A stretch of 34,451 nt of DNA from Gammaproteobacteria bacterium (lineage in GTDB: Bacteria > Pseudomonadota > Gammaproteobacteria > Burkholderiales > Rhodocyclaceae). Below the pieces are notes generated by a model, which saw nothing but the letters and a program-made list of their open reading frames with translations, searched no databases and was not told the DNA's origin. Positions 15,300 through 22,298 of this stretch are shown here, piece after piece. The stretch lies in assembly GCA_029289265.1 (NCBI GenBank), contig JARFTX010000005.1:1-34451 (forward strand), read 5' to 3'. Position numbers and translations under genes: made by a program. Positions within the stretch are counted from its first letter, which is position 1. Each line of letters begins with the position of its first letter.

Positions 15300-15640
15300 C
15301 TCTGCTACCTTTCCACCCCATGACCCGCGCCCGCTCCGCTCTTAGGAACAAAGGGACACCCACTTTGTTTACCCACTTTGTTTAGCCGAGCGCATCGCCG
15401 AACTCTCTGCGGACAGCGCCTCAGCCGAGTCGGCACCGCAGCCGCCGGAGCGCCCTGCCCACTCGTCGTCGACGCCGACACGCGTCACCCCGATCTTGCC
15501 CCTCGCAACCGAATCCCAGCTCGCCTCGCTACCGCGTCAGCCGCTGATGCCGTTCGACGCCACTGCCCGGCTGCGTGCGGAGATCCCCTTTGAGTTCGAT
15601 GATGACCTGGAACTCGTCGAGATCCCCGGCCACTGCCTTC
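15300..15640 (+). pseudogene. RAYT fragments (5' and C-terminal parts) around a REP-like motif
   Basis: At 15300-15343 the RAYT upstream region and first eight codons are repeated. A REP-like motif with a duplicated right half (ACTTTGTTTACCCACTTTGTTTA) follows at about 15346-15384. From 15385 to about 15640 the sequence matches the RAYT C-terminal region (AERIAELSADSASAESAPQPPERP... LPLATESQLASLPRQPLMPFDATARLRAEIPF) with scattered substitutions, then ends next to the promoter of the following toxin-antitoxin pair. Confidence 0.8.
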
Positions 15641-15651
15641 AACGATCTGCC

Positions 15652-15680
15652 TTGACCTACCAGCGCACCAAAAATACAAT
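15652..15680 (+). promoter_or_regulatory. Sigma-70 promoter of the AbrB-type toxin-antitoxin pair
   Basis: TTGACC (15652-15657), 17 bases, TACAAT (15675-15680). The predicted start is near 15687, followed by an AAGGAG ribosome-binding site and the ATG at 15711. Both hexamers are identical to those of the higBA-like promoter at 14626. Confidence 0.75.
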
Positions 15681-15710
15681 TTAGTGCAGCACCAATATAA
15701 GGAGCCTGCC

Positions 15711-15992
15711 ATGGTTTCGACTGTGCATCCCCCCGCAGTCAAAGTCGTCGGGGCAAACGGCCAAATCTCGCTGGGCAAGCAATACGCTGGCCGCCAAGTT
15801 CTGGTTGAAGAACGCGAGCCCGGCGTCTGGGTAGTGCGCACAGCCACCGTTATTCCGGACAACGAACGCTGGCTGCACGAGCCCAAGGCAGCGGCTGACC
15901 TGCAAACCGCTCTTGCATGGTCAAGTACTCACAATGCATCCGATGCGGATCTGGACGACACCCTGAGTCGCTTGATCGATGGCGAGTCATGA
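15711..15992 (+). CDS. AbrB/MazE-like antitoxin
   Basis: A 93-residue protein, start chosen at the ATG with a good AAGGAG site; a GTG nine codons upstream is less likely. The N-terminal part (VKVVGANGQISLGKQYAGRQVLVEEREPGVWVVRTATVIPDNERWL) is a swapped-hairpin AbrB-like DNA-binding fold. The acidic C-terminus (ASDADLDDTLSRLIDGES) would wrap the toxin. It overlaps the following toxin gene by 14 bases, a normal antitoxin-first operon. Confidence 0.8.
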   Translation: MVSTVHPPAVKVVGANGQISLGKQYAGRQVLVEEREPGVWVVRTATVIPDNERWLHEPKAAADLQTALAWSSTHNASDADLDDTLSRLIDGES

Positions 15993-16296
15993 CCCGATGG
16001 TTAGACTCGACCTGAACAATCCCGTTTTTCAAGAGAATCTGCTTACGCTGCAAAAGCCCGAGCGCCATGCGGCTCTGGATACCCTCAACAAGATTCGGCA
16101 GCTGACCTGGAATCAGGTATACCGCGATCCAGGACTGAAATGGGAGAAGATCACCAGCGTAAGGCCACCTGCTGGAATTGACGCAATTTACTCGCTACGC
16201 AGCACGCAAGCGCGTCGAGCAACGGCTTACCGCGACGGCGACATCATGCGTTTCTTGACGGTTGCCCCAGATCACGATGCCGCCTACGGCAAATAA
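15979..16296 (+). CDS. RelE-superfamily-like toxin partner
   Basis: A 105-residue protein (start at 15979, or 15997). The segments LDTLNKIRQLTWNQVYRDPGLKWEKI, SLRSTQARRATAYRDGDIMRFLTVAPDHDAAYGK resemble a RelE/ParE-type fold ending in a D-H-D-x-A-Y-G-K tail, where the His and Tyr could be active-site residues. It is encoded with an AbrB-like antitoxin. Family placement is by pattern and context only. Confidence 0.7.
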   Translation: MASHDPMVRLDLNNPVFQENLLTLQKPERHAALDTLNKIRQLTWNQVYRDPGLKWEKITSVRPPAGIDAIYSLRSTQARRATAYRDGDIMRFLTVAPDHDAAYGK

Positions 16297-16315
16297 TGAA
16301 CAAGGCAAAGAGCAA

Positions 16316-16374
16316 CACGGGGAACCCACTTTGTTTGCCTCAGAGGCCAGCGCAAGGCGGCCTGACGCCGGTCA
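16316..16374. repeat. REP-like half motif and RAYT 3'-end remnant
   Basis: Positions 16316-16335 hold a degraded REP motif (GGAACCCACTTTGTTTGCC). At about 16349-16374 the sequence repeats the last codons and stop region of the RAYT gene (GCGCAAGGCGGC, then TGACGCC), matching 13620-13640. The rest of the 16297-16490 gap shows nothing recognisable. Confidence 0.6.
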
Positions 16375-16490
16375 CGCGGGTTGATTTCGTGGTCTGACCC
16401 TGTTCGTGCCCGCGTTGTGAATGGTCACGCCGTCGGCGAGCGTGTCCAGTCAGTGACGGGGGTTCCCGGGGGTCGCATTTCCCGGCGATA

Positions 16491-16754
16491 TCACAGCCCG
16501 CGATAGATCGCCCGCCGGTGCCCGATCTTGATCACTTCGACCACCACTTCGTCATTGTCGATCGAATAGACGATGCGGTAGTCGCCCTGCCGCACTCGGT
16601 ACAACTCGTGGCCCGAGAGTTTCTCGCTATCCGGGGGACGCGGATTGTCGCGGAGGAGTTCAGCGCGGGCGAGGACGCGGTTCACGACTTCGCGCGGAAT
16701 TCCCCGCAAATCCTTCGCTACGGACCGCTTGAAGCGAAGCTCAAAGCGTCCCAT
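16491..16754 (-). CDS. RelE/ParE-family toxin
   Basis: An 87-residue protein with the compact RelE fold pattern: FELRFKRSVAKDLRGIPREVVNRVLARAELLRDNPRP, SEKLSGHELYRVRQGDYRIVYSIDNDEVVVEVIKIGHRRAIYR. The R-V-R-x-G-D-Y-R-I-V-Y core and the terminal I-G-H-R-x-x-x-Y are those of RelE mRNA interferases. Its first 14 bases overlap the antitoxin gene. Confidence 0.9.
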   Translation of the reverse strand: MGRFELRFKRSVAKDLRGIPREVVNRVLARAELLRDNPRPPDSEKLSGHELYRVRQGDYRIVYSIDNDEVVVEVIKIGHRRAIYRGL

Positions 16755-16980
16755 CCGCCTTCAACTGCGCCAGAAACGCCTCATATGTCAGCGAAGGTTC
16801 GTTGACGCGTTGCGCCACCGCCGAAAGGTCTTCCTCGTCCTCACGCAGGGATTCCCGCACTGCATCCTCAACGATCTCCGAGATCGAACGATGCGTAGCC
16901 GCCGCCTTGAGGCGCAAGGCCCTGTGCAAGGCGGGATCCATGTATATCGTCGCGCGTGCCTGTGTGGAAGACATCTTCAC
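16741..16980 (-). CDS. Ribbon-helix-helix (CopG-type) antitoxin
   Basis: A 79-residue protein with an N-terminal ribbon-helix-helix (QARATIYMDPALHRALRLKAAATHRSISEIVEDAVRESL) and an acidic tail that ends in YEAFLAQLKADG, the toxin-binding segment. It is encoded immediately upstream of the RelE-type toxin. Starts at 16980 or 16974 are both possible. Confidence 0.85.
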   Translation of the reverse strand: MKMSSTQARATIYMDPALHRALRLKAAATHRSISEIVEDAVRESLREDEEDLSAVAQRVNEPSLTYEAFLAQLKADGTL

Positions 16981-17000
16981 TATTCCAGATCAACAGCGAC

Positions 17001-17029
17001 ACTTTAGCGTCAGAACGCTCAGACGACAA
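17001..17029 (-). promoter_or_regulatory. Putative promoter/operator of the CopG-RelE pair
   Basis: On the minus strand TTGTCG (17029-17024), 17 bases, TAAAGT (17006-17001) form a moderate sigma-70 promoter. The spacer contains the inverted repeat AGCGT-TCTG-ACGCT (17019-17006), a plausible antitoxin operator. Confidence 0.45.
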
Positions 17030-17099
17030 GTGGAGCCGGGGGCTTTGCCTCCAGATCAAGTGCCTCCAGATCGGGGGACAGGGGTACGCAAAGACACCC

Positions 17100-17303
17100 A
17101 GATGCAAAGGGACACCGACACCCACTTTGTTGGCCCAACTTTGTTGGCCTCCCGAGACCGAATCCCATCTATCCGGCCTGTTGCCTCAGCCGCTGATGCC
17201 GTTCGACGCCACCGAGCGACTGCGCACGGCGATCCCCTTTGCGTTCGACGAGTACCAGGCGAAGGCGGCGTTCGACGCCACCGCCCGGCAGCGACCTCCA
17301 CGG
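17100..17303 (+). pseudogene. RAYT C-terminal remnant with internal deletion
   Basis: After a rearranged REP-like motif (17104-17149) the sequence matches the RAYT C-terminal part: PQPLMPFDATERLRTAIPFAFDEYQ. It then jumps to the last codons (AKAAFDATA, equivalent to AKAAFERKAA), losing about 70 codons. It lies right beside the 3' end of the next operon. Sequence from 17041 to 17100 shows nothing recognisable. Confidence 0.75.
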
Positions 17304-17339
17304 CCGCCCAACCAAAAAAGGCGCGCCTGATCCGACGTT

Positions 17340-18488
17340 TCAACGAAGGGTAGAACCTGGGCCGGAGGCCGGGCGCTGGCCGCGCACCACGCTCGCGACG
17401 ATGACGACGATGAACAGCACGAGCGCCAGCGCGTTGACCACCGCCCCCTGCTGGCGCAGTGCGAAGCTCTCGCCGAGGCCGCCTGCGACGCGCAGCGCGA
17501 GCGAGCCGTGCAGCACCGCGAGCGGCAGGTAGAAGACCGGGTGATACGGAATCCTGACCCGCGCGATCGCCGGGAAGATGATCGGCGCGTGGCCGAACAC
17601 CATCGCGAACACGAAGCCGAGCGCGATCGCGTGCAGCGCCGCGTCGTGCTGCGGATGCCCTGGGGCAAACGCTCCGCCCATACCTAACAACCCGCCGACC
17701 GCGAGCCACGCGTAGCCCGACAGCAGGCAGATCGCGATGAAGCGGGCGATGCCGCGCTGGCGGGCGTTGTGTCGCGCGATGTCGTAGATCAGCAGCCATG
17801 CGGAAAGCGCCAGCAGGCCGGCGGCGAAGAGCCGCAGTCCGGCGTCCGGGCTCCACAACGTTGCGGCCGCCCCGGCGAGGATTGCCGCGACCACCGCCAC
17901 GAAGGCGGGCTCGGCCATCGCCTTGCGCGGCAGCAGCCGCGTGAGTTCGAGCCGTTCGCCGGCAATCGTCAGCACCAGAAAGGCGAGCCACCACGGCACG
18001 GCGGCGTGGATCGTGCCGCCCGCGAGCCAGGCGACGCTGCCGACCAGGGCACACAACGCACCGACAGCGAGCATCACCGTAAAGAGGGCAACCTGCCGGC
18101 GCACGATCGCGACGCTCGCCAGCACCAGCACCAGCGCGGAGGCGACGAACAGCGACTGCGCCGCCGCGTGCGGCGCGCCGAGCGCCAGCGCAACGCCGCC
18201 CGCTCCGGCCGCGGCCGGAGCGAGATAGGCCCAGCGCCGGGCGAGCGCGACGGCGCGCTCGAGGCTGATCACGGTGCCGAAGAAGGCTGGAATCATCAGC
18301 GCGCCATGTGCGCCGGCCTGTGCGAGCGCGCTCTCCGGAATGGCGATGCCGACGCGCGCAAGCCCGGCCATCACGCCCCAGACGAGCGACACCATGCCGA
18401 GCACCAGCAGCGGAAGTCGGGCGAGCGGACGCAAGTCTCCCGCGGCGGCCGAAGCGGCCGCGGCCGGGGCGGCACGATCGCTTCTCAT
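17340..18488 (-). CDS. Polytopic membrane protein of the NnrS operon
   Basis: The 382-residue protein is almost wholly hydrophobic, with about 10-12 membrane segments. Conserved-looking elements include IPAFFGTVISLERAVAL, GERLELTRLLP, and near the end HPQHDAALHAIALGFVFAMVFGHAPIIFPAI, where His residues within membrane segments resemble the haem/copper-binding segments of NnrS-type proteins. It is the third gene of a minus-strand run with nnrS and a DUF59 gene, so a role in the response to NO or denitrification is inferred. Its precise family name is unknown to me. Confidence 0.7.
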   Translation of the reverse strand: MRSDRAAPAAAASAAAGDLRPLARLPLLVLGMVSLVWGVMAGLARVGIAIPESALAQAGAHGALMIPAFFGTVISLERAVALARRWAYLAPAAAGAGGVALALGAPHAAAQSLFVASALVLVLASVAIVRRQVALFTVMLAVGALCALVGSVAWLAGGTIHAAVPWWLAFLVLTIAGERLELTRLLPRKAMAEPAFVAVVAAILAGAAATLWSPDAGLRLFAAGLLALSAWLLIYDIARHNARQRGIARFIAICLLSGYAWLAVGGLLGMGGAFAPGHPQHDAALHAIALGFVFAMVFGHAPIIFPAIARVRIPYHPVFYLPLAVLHGSLALRVAGGLGESFALRQQGAVVNALALVLFIVVIVASVVRGQRPASGPGSTLR

Positions 18489-18585
18489 CTCAGCGTCGCT
18501 CCGGTTTGATGAGCGCCCGTGCGGGCGGACGCGCCGCCCCCTCCCGCGCCGTAACGACCCCGGCGAGCCGACGGACCGGGGCGCC

Positions 18586-18921
18586 TCACTTTTTCCATCC
18601 GAAATGCTGCCGCGCCTCGGCGTTCATCATCTCCGGGCTCCACGGCGGATCCCACACCAGATCGACCGCGACGTGGATGTCGCGCGGCAGCGCGGCGTCG
18701 ATCGCGGCGTCGATGTCGTCCATGATCATCTCGCCCATCGGGCACGCGGGCGAGGTCATTGTCATCACGATCAGCACTTTCTGGGGTTCGACGTCGATGC
18801 GGTAGATGAGCCCGAGATCGACGATGTTGATCCCGACCTCGGGGTCGATCACCTGCCGCAGGATTGCCCGCAGCGCCTCGGGGTCCGGCATCCGGGGGGC
18901 GTTTGTCGTCACTTCGGTCAT
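18586..18921 (-). CDS. DUF59/MIP18-family metal-sulfur cluster assembly factor
   Basis: A 111-residue protein: LRAILRQVIDPEVGINIVDLGLIYRIDV, then IVMTMTSPACPMGEMIMDDI, typical of the MIP18/SufT/PaaD-like family with the conserved T-S-P-x-C-P Cys motif. These proteins help insert Fe-S clusters. The start at 18921 is chosen because an AGGAGG sits 9 bases upstream; the ATG just before it runs into an immediate stop. It lies between nnrS and the membrane protein gene, suggesting repair of Fe-S centres damaged by nitric oxide. Confidence 0.88.
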   Translation of the reverse strand: MTEVTTNAPRMPDPEALRAILRQVIDPEVGINIVDLGLIYRIDVEPQKVLIVMTMTSPACPMGEMIMDDIDAAIDAALPRDIHVAVDLVWDPPWSPEMMNAEARQHFGWKK

Positions 18922-18986
18922 CGCATTGCACCTCCTGCTCTTTGTGCGCGGCCGCGGCGGGCGCCGCGGCCGCGGACCGGCCGGCC

Positions 18987-20183
18987 TCACGGCATCCCGT
19001 CGGCGCGCGGACGGACGAGCCACGGTGCGAAGCGCCAGGCGAACAGCGCCAACCCGCCCGCGAAGCAGAGCGCGCTCGCGATCAGCACGAGGTGTGCGAC
19101 CGGCGACGGCCAGGCCGCGGCGAGCCGCAGCACGGTCGCGACCAGCACCAGCGAGAAGGCGAGCGTCATCGGCGGCGGCGCCTCGAGCGGCCGGCCGGTG
19201 TGGCCCAGCGCAGTGCGGCACATCATGCCCACTGTCAGCAACCCGATGCCGCCGACGGCGACCGTGTGCAGCGCCGCGCTGGTCAGCGCAGGCGACGCTA
19301 CGAGCGCCAGCGCGTAGAGCCCCACCCCCGCCGCGGCACAGAAATAGCCGGCGAACAGCACCCACAGCAGCGGCCGTCCGGCCACGCCCCGATGCCACCA
19401 GCGCGCGAGCTGAATCAGATTCACCGCCGCGCTGGCGAGGCCGAGCGCCGCCGCAAGCGCGGCCGGCGCGCCGACCGCCACCGCCGCGGCCATGCCGAGT
19501 GCGCCACCCACTGCGACGAAGTTCACCAGCTGGCTGTTCGGCACTTGCTTGATGTTGAGCGCGCGGCTGGTGAAGAACGCGATGACGCGCATGCCCATGA
19601 AGAAGATCACGCCCGCGACGATGAGCAGGCCGACGTGCAGCATGTGGCGCACGTCGAGCGCCACGACGTTGGCGACCCCCAGATGGAAGAAGAGATTCGC
19701 CGTCGCGAAGGCGAGCAGGATCGGGGGCACGATGTAGTTACGCGCGTTGCGGCTGCGCACGATGGGCACCGCCAGCAGCCCCGCGGCGGCGACGAAGAAG
19801 GCCACCGACAACAGGCCGCCCCACAGGTTGGATTCCGGCACGGCGAGCAGCGCGACGCGCGCCGCGAGCCACAGCGCGGCGAGCGCACCGAGCACCGGGC
19901 CGCGAACCGCCGGCTGCCCGGTCCAGGTCGCGGCCGCGGTAAGCAGAAAGCCGACGATGATCGCCCCTGCGTAGCCCCAGATCATCTCGTGGCCGTGCCA
20001 CCACGGACCCGGCAGCGCCTGCGTGCCGCCGAGGCCGAAGCCCCACAGCGCCACGAACAGCGCGCCCTGCAACGCCGCGAGCAGGTAGAAGGGGCGAAAG
20101 CCCATCGACAGGAAGGCGCTCCAGCTCGGCCGCGTGTCGACCGGGCGGCGTCGGGGTTCGTCGAGTCGGATCAGCACGCTCAT
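18987..20183 (-). CDS. nnrS: NnrS family protein
   Basis: The start at 20183 has a GAGGAGG site 6 bases upstream and gives 398 residues. The N-terminal LIRLDEP...AFLSMGFRPFYLLAALQGALFVALWG, WWHGHEMIWGYAGAIIVGFLLTAAATWTG and the later HMLHVGLL, FFMGMRVIAFFTSRALN, LHTVAVGGIGLLTVGMMCRTALGHTGR are the NnrS landmarks, with His residues proposed to bind haem and copper. NnrS is a 12-helix inner-membrane protein that protects against nitrosative stress. Transcription comes from a promoter overlapping the NsrR operator at 20379-20401, with a leader of roughly 170 bases. Confidence 0.93.
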   Translation of the reverse strand: MSVLIRLDEPRRRPVDTRPSWSAFLSMGFRPFYLLAALQGALFVALWGFGLGGTQALPGPWWHGHEMIWGYAGAIIVGFLLTAAATWTGQPAVRGPVLGALAALWLAARVALLAVPESNLWGGLLSVAFFVAAAGLLAVPIVRSRNARNYIVPPILLAFATANLFFHLGVANVVALDVRHMLHVGLLIVAGVIFFMGMRVIAFFTSRALNIKQVPNSQLVNFVAVGGALGMAAAVAVGAPAALAAALGLASAAVNLIQLARWWHRGVAGRPLLWVLFAGYFCAAAGVGLYALALVASPALTSAALHTVAVGGIGLLTVGMMCRTALGHTGRPLEAPPPMTLAFSLVLVATVLRLAAAWPSPVAHLVLIASALCFAGGLALFAWRFAPWLVRPRADGMP

Positions 20184-20358
20184 GACCGGCCTCCTCGCGC
20201 GCGGCCGATGCGCGGCCCCCTGGCGGGCCGCGGGCGCCTGCGCGGCGCGGGCGAAGCGATGGAGATCGATGGATGCATTGCAGGTTCTCCCGGATCGGTG
20301 ACGAGGGGGGCCGCATGGCGCGACTCGGGGCGCGCGCGTTGGGCTCAGGTTGAGTGCC

Positions 20359-20387
20359 AATGTATGCGCGCGACGCAAAAGAGTCAA
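20359..20387 (-). promoter_or_regulatory. nnrS promoter
   Basis: On the minus strand TTGACT (20387-20382), 17 bases, TACATT (20364-20359). The -35 lies inside the NsrR-like palindrome, so repressor binding would block it. Confidence 0.65.
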
Positions 20388-20401
20388 CTTTGTTGCATCT
20401 T
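20379..20401. promoter_or_regulatory. NsrR operator
   Basis: A 23-bp near-palindrome: left half AAGAGTCAAC and right half GTTGCATCTT (whose complement is AAGATGCAAC) around a 3-base centre, 8 of 10 positions symmetric. It matches the published NsrR box style (AAGATGCAT-type half sites, 23 bp) and lies between nnrS and nsrR. Confidence 0.8.
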
Positions 20402-20421
20402 TAAGAGCGAGCGCCTATGAT
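20393..20421 (+). promoter_or_regulatory. nsrR promoter
   Basis: TTGCAT (20393-20398), 17 bases, TATGAT (20416-20421). The -35 is within the right half of the NsrR palindrome, which points to autoregulation. Transcription starting near 20428 rules out the ATG at 20417 as the nsrR start. Confidence 0.7.
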
Positions 20422-20452
20422 CGCCGCCACGGCCTTCCCCTGCGGAACCACG

Positions 20453-20890
20453 ATGCACATCACCCAACACACCGATTACGCCCTGCGCGTGCTGATCTAC
20501 ATCGGCACCAACCCCGACCGGCTGGTGACCATCGCCGAGATCGCAGAGCGCTTCGACGTCTCGCGCAGCCACCTGATGAAGGTGGTGAACCAGCTCGTGC
20601 GCGAGGGCTTCGTCGAGGGGCTGCGCGGCAAGGGCGGCGGGCTGCGGCTCGCCCGCGCCCCGGCGGCGATCGGCGTCGGCGAGGTGGTGCGGCGCATGGA
20701 GCGCGGCCTGGAGCTGGTCGAGTGCTTCGGCGAGCACAATGCCTGCCTGCTCAATCCGGGCTGCCGCCTCAAGGGGGTGCTGGCCGGCGCGCTCTCCGCC
20801 TTCATGGCGCGCCTCGACGCGGTCTCGCTCGCCGACCTGATCGGCCGGCCGGAGCAGCGCCTGCTGCACGCCGGGCGCCGCATCGCTTAG
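20453..20890 (+). CDS. nsrR: NsrR, Rrf2-family [Fe-S] nitric-oxide-sensing repressor
   Basis: The 145-residue protein begins MHITQHTDYALRVLIYIG, the NsrR opening. It has the winged HTH (IAEIAERFDVSRSHLMKVVNQLVREGFV, then RGKGGGLRLA) and three cluster-ligand cysteines, Cys91-x6-Cys98-x5-Cys104 (ECFGEHNACLLNPGC). NsrR loses repression when NO attacks its Fe-S cluster. Divergent orientation to nnrS and the shared palindrome support direct control of the nnrS operon and of itself. Confidence 0.93.
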   Translation: MHITQHTDYALRVLIYIGTNPDRLVTIAEIAERFDVSRSHLMKVVNQLVREGFVEGLRGKGGGLRLARAPAAIGVGEVVRRMERGLELVECFGEHNACLLNPGCRLKGVLAGALSAFMARLDAVSLADLIGRPEQRLLHAGRRIA

Positions 20891-21103
20891 ACTGCCGGCA
20901 TCGGCGGCACGCCGCCTCCGCCACCCACGCACGGACGATTCCCGGCAACTCGTCTCGACCAGAACCGGGCGCGGTCGGCGCTCCGGGCCGTGCGAGCGGA
21001 CGAGAAGGGCTGCCTGCAGCAGGAACATAGGGGGTGCGGGCGCAGGCCGCTCGGCGGTTTGTGCGCGCACGATCCGGACTCGACTCCCGATTCGGACCGT
21101 TTC

Positions 21104-21775
21104 ATGACGACAGGACTGAGCTTCGCCCAGGCGACGACACTCGTCGCCCTCTGGACGGCCTATGCCGCCCTGCACTCGCTCCTCGCCTCGCTGACGGTCA
21201 AGCGCTGGATCGCGCAGCGCTGGCCCGGCGCGATGCCGGCATATCGGCTCGCCTTCAACGCGCTGGCGGTGGTGCTCCTCGTCCCGCCGCTGTGGCTCAC
21301 CTTCGCCTGGGGCGGCGAGCCGCTGTGGCAGTGGCAGGGCGCCTGGGCATGGCTCGCCAACGGGCTCGCGGCGGCGGCGCTCGCGGCCTTCGTCTGGTCG
21401 CTGCGCTTCTACGACCTGGCCGCCTTCGCCGGCACCGCGCAGTGGCGCGGGGGGAGCCGCTCGGTCGACGGCGACGCGGCGCTGCGCATCTCGCCGCTGC
21501 ACCGCTACGTGCGCCACCCCTGGTACGCGCTCGCCCTGGTGATCCTGTGGACGCGCGACATGGACGCGGCGCGGCTCGTCGGCACCGTCTGCGTGAGCCT
21601 CTATCTGTGGCTCGGCTCCCTGCTCGAGGAGCGCAAGCTCCTGCTGCAGCACGGCGATGCCTACGCCCGCTACCGGCGCCGCGTGGCGGGCCTCGTCCCC
21701 CTGCCCGGGCGCATCCTGAGCCGGGCCGAGGCCGACCAGCTGGCGAACCCCGAACGCACTCGAACCCCGACATGA
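21104..21775 (+). CDS. Isoprenylcysteine methyltransferase-like membrane protein
   Basis: From the ATG at 21104 the protein has 223 residues and four to five membrane segments. The C-terminal block ([20 protein letters not shown], then [29 protein letters not shown]) carries the R-H-P-x-Y and E-E-x-x-L...Y-x-x-Y pattern of the ICMT/PEMT/NnrU-like membrane methyltransferase fold that binds SAM. The substrate is unknown. It follows nsrR by about 210 bases with no visible terminator, and its stop overlaps the arfB start (ATGA). Confidence 0.75.
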   Translation: MTTGLSFAQATTLVALWTAYAALHSLLASLTVKRWIAQRWPGAMPAYRLAFNALAVVLLVPPLWLTFAWGGEPLWQWQGAWAWLANGLAAAALAAFVWSLRFYDLAAFAGTAQWRGGSRSVDGDAALRISPLHRYVRHPWYALALVILWTRDMDAARLVGTVCVSLYLWLGSLLEERKLLLQHGDAYARYRRRVAGLVPLPGRILSRAEADQLANPERTRTPT

Positions 21776-22179
21776 ACGCGACCCCCACGCCGATTCCCGC
21801 CGCCGAAGTCGAGATCACCGCCGTGCGCGCCCAGGGCGCCGGCGGACAGAACGTCAATAAGGTCTCGAGCGCCGTGCACCTGCGCTTCGACATCCGCGCC
21901 TCGTCGCTCCCGGAAGCCCACAAGGAGCGCCTTCTCAGCCTTCACGACAGCCGGATCACCCGCGACGGCGCAATCCTGATCAAGGCCCAGCGCCACCGCA
22001 GCCAGGATCTGAACCGCGCCGACGCGCTCGCCCGGCTCCAGGCGCTGGTCGACAGCGTCGCCGCCCCACCCCGCCCGCGCACCCCGACCAAGCCGACGCT
22101 CGGCTCGAAACGCCGGCGCCTCGAGCTCAAGCGCCAGCGCAGCGAGGTCAAGGCACTGCGGGCCAAGGTGGCCGAGTAA
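21772..22179 (+). CDS. arfB: Alternative ribosome-rescue factor ArfB (YaeJ)
   Basis: A 135-residue protein with the GGQ peptidyl-tRNA hydrolase motif ([23 protein letters not shown]) and a basic unstructured C-terminal tail ([20 protein letters not shown]) that enters the empty mRNA channel of stalled ribosomes. Both elements and the length match ArfB rather than a full release factor. It is translationally coupled to the upstream membrane protein gene. Confidence 0.93.
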   Translation: MNATPTPIPAAEVEITAVRAQGAGGQNVNKVSSAVHLRFDIRASSLPEAHKERLLSLHDSRITRDGAILIKAQRHRSQDLNRADALARLQALVDSVAAPPRPRTPTKPTLGSKRRRLELKRQRSEVKALRAKVAE

Positions 22180-22298
22180 GCGCGGCCCGAGAGGCGTATC
22201 CGCCCCGCCGCGTCCGCTTGCACAGGGCCGGCCCAGGCTCCACCATAGCCACCGTCCACCACCACTCGATGGTCTCCAGCCCGCATGAGGATTCAGCC

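Larger units (their letters stand above)
12114..17339. mobile_element. Accessory island of RAYT/REP sequences and toxin-antitoxin modules
   Basis: Between pilA and the NnrS-associated operon lies about 5.2 kb made of one intact RAYT gene, several broken pieces of the same gene, repeated palindromic motifs and four toxin-antitoxin modules. No integrase, transfer gene or flanking attachment repeat is visible, so it looks like repeated small insertions and decay rather than one integrated element. Confidence 0.65.

Noticed and set aside
12234-17150. CRISPR array
   Set aside because: Repeats are irregularly spaced, of variable length, and separated by genes and RAYT pieces rather than uniform spacers.
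20272-20280. GATGCATTG as a second NsrR half-site in the nnrS leader
   Set aside because: Only a half site, lies downstream of the predicted nnrS start of transcription, and has no symmetric partner.
20350-20364. TTGAGTGCCAATGTA as an FNR/DNR box
   Set aside because: Left half TTGAG is close, but the right half does not match ATCAA.
18864-20420. 518-codon plus-strand open frame opposite nnrS
   Set aside because: High GC makes the antisense frame open. The translation is Arg/His/Gln-rich low-complexity sequence, while the opposite strand encodes NnrS and DUF59.
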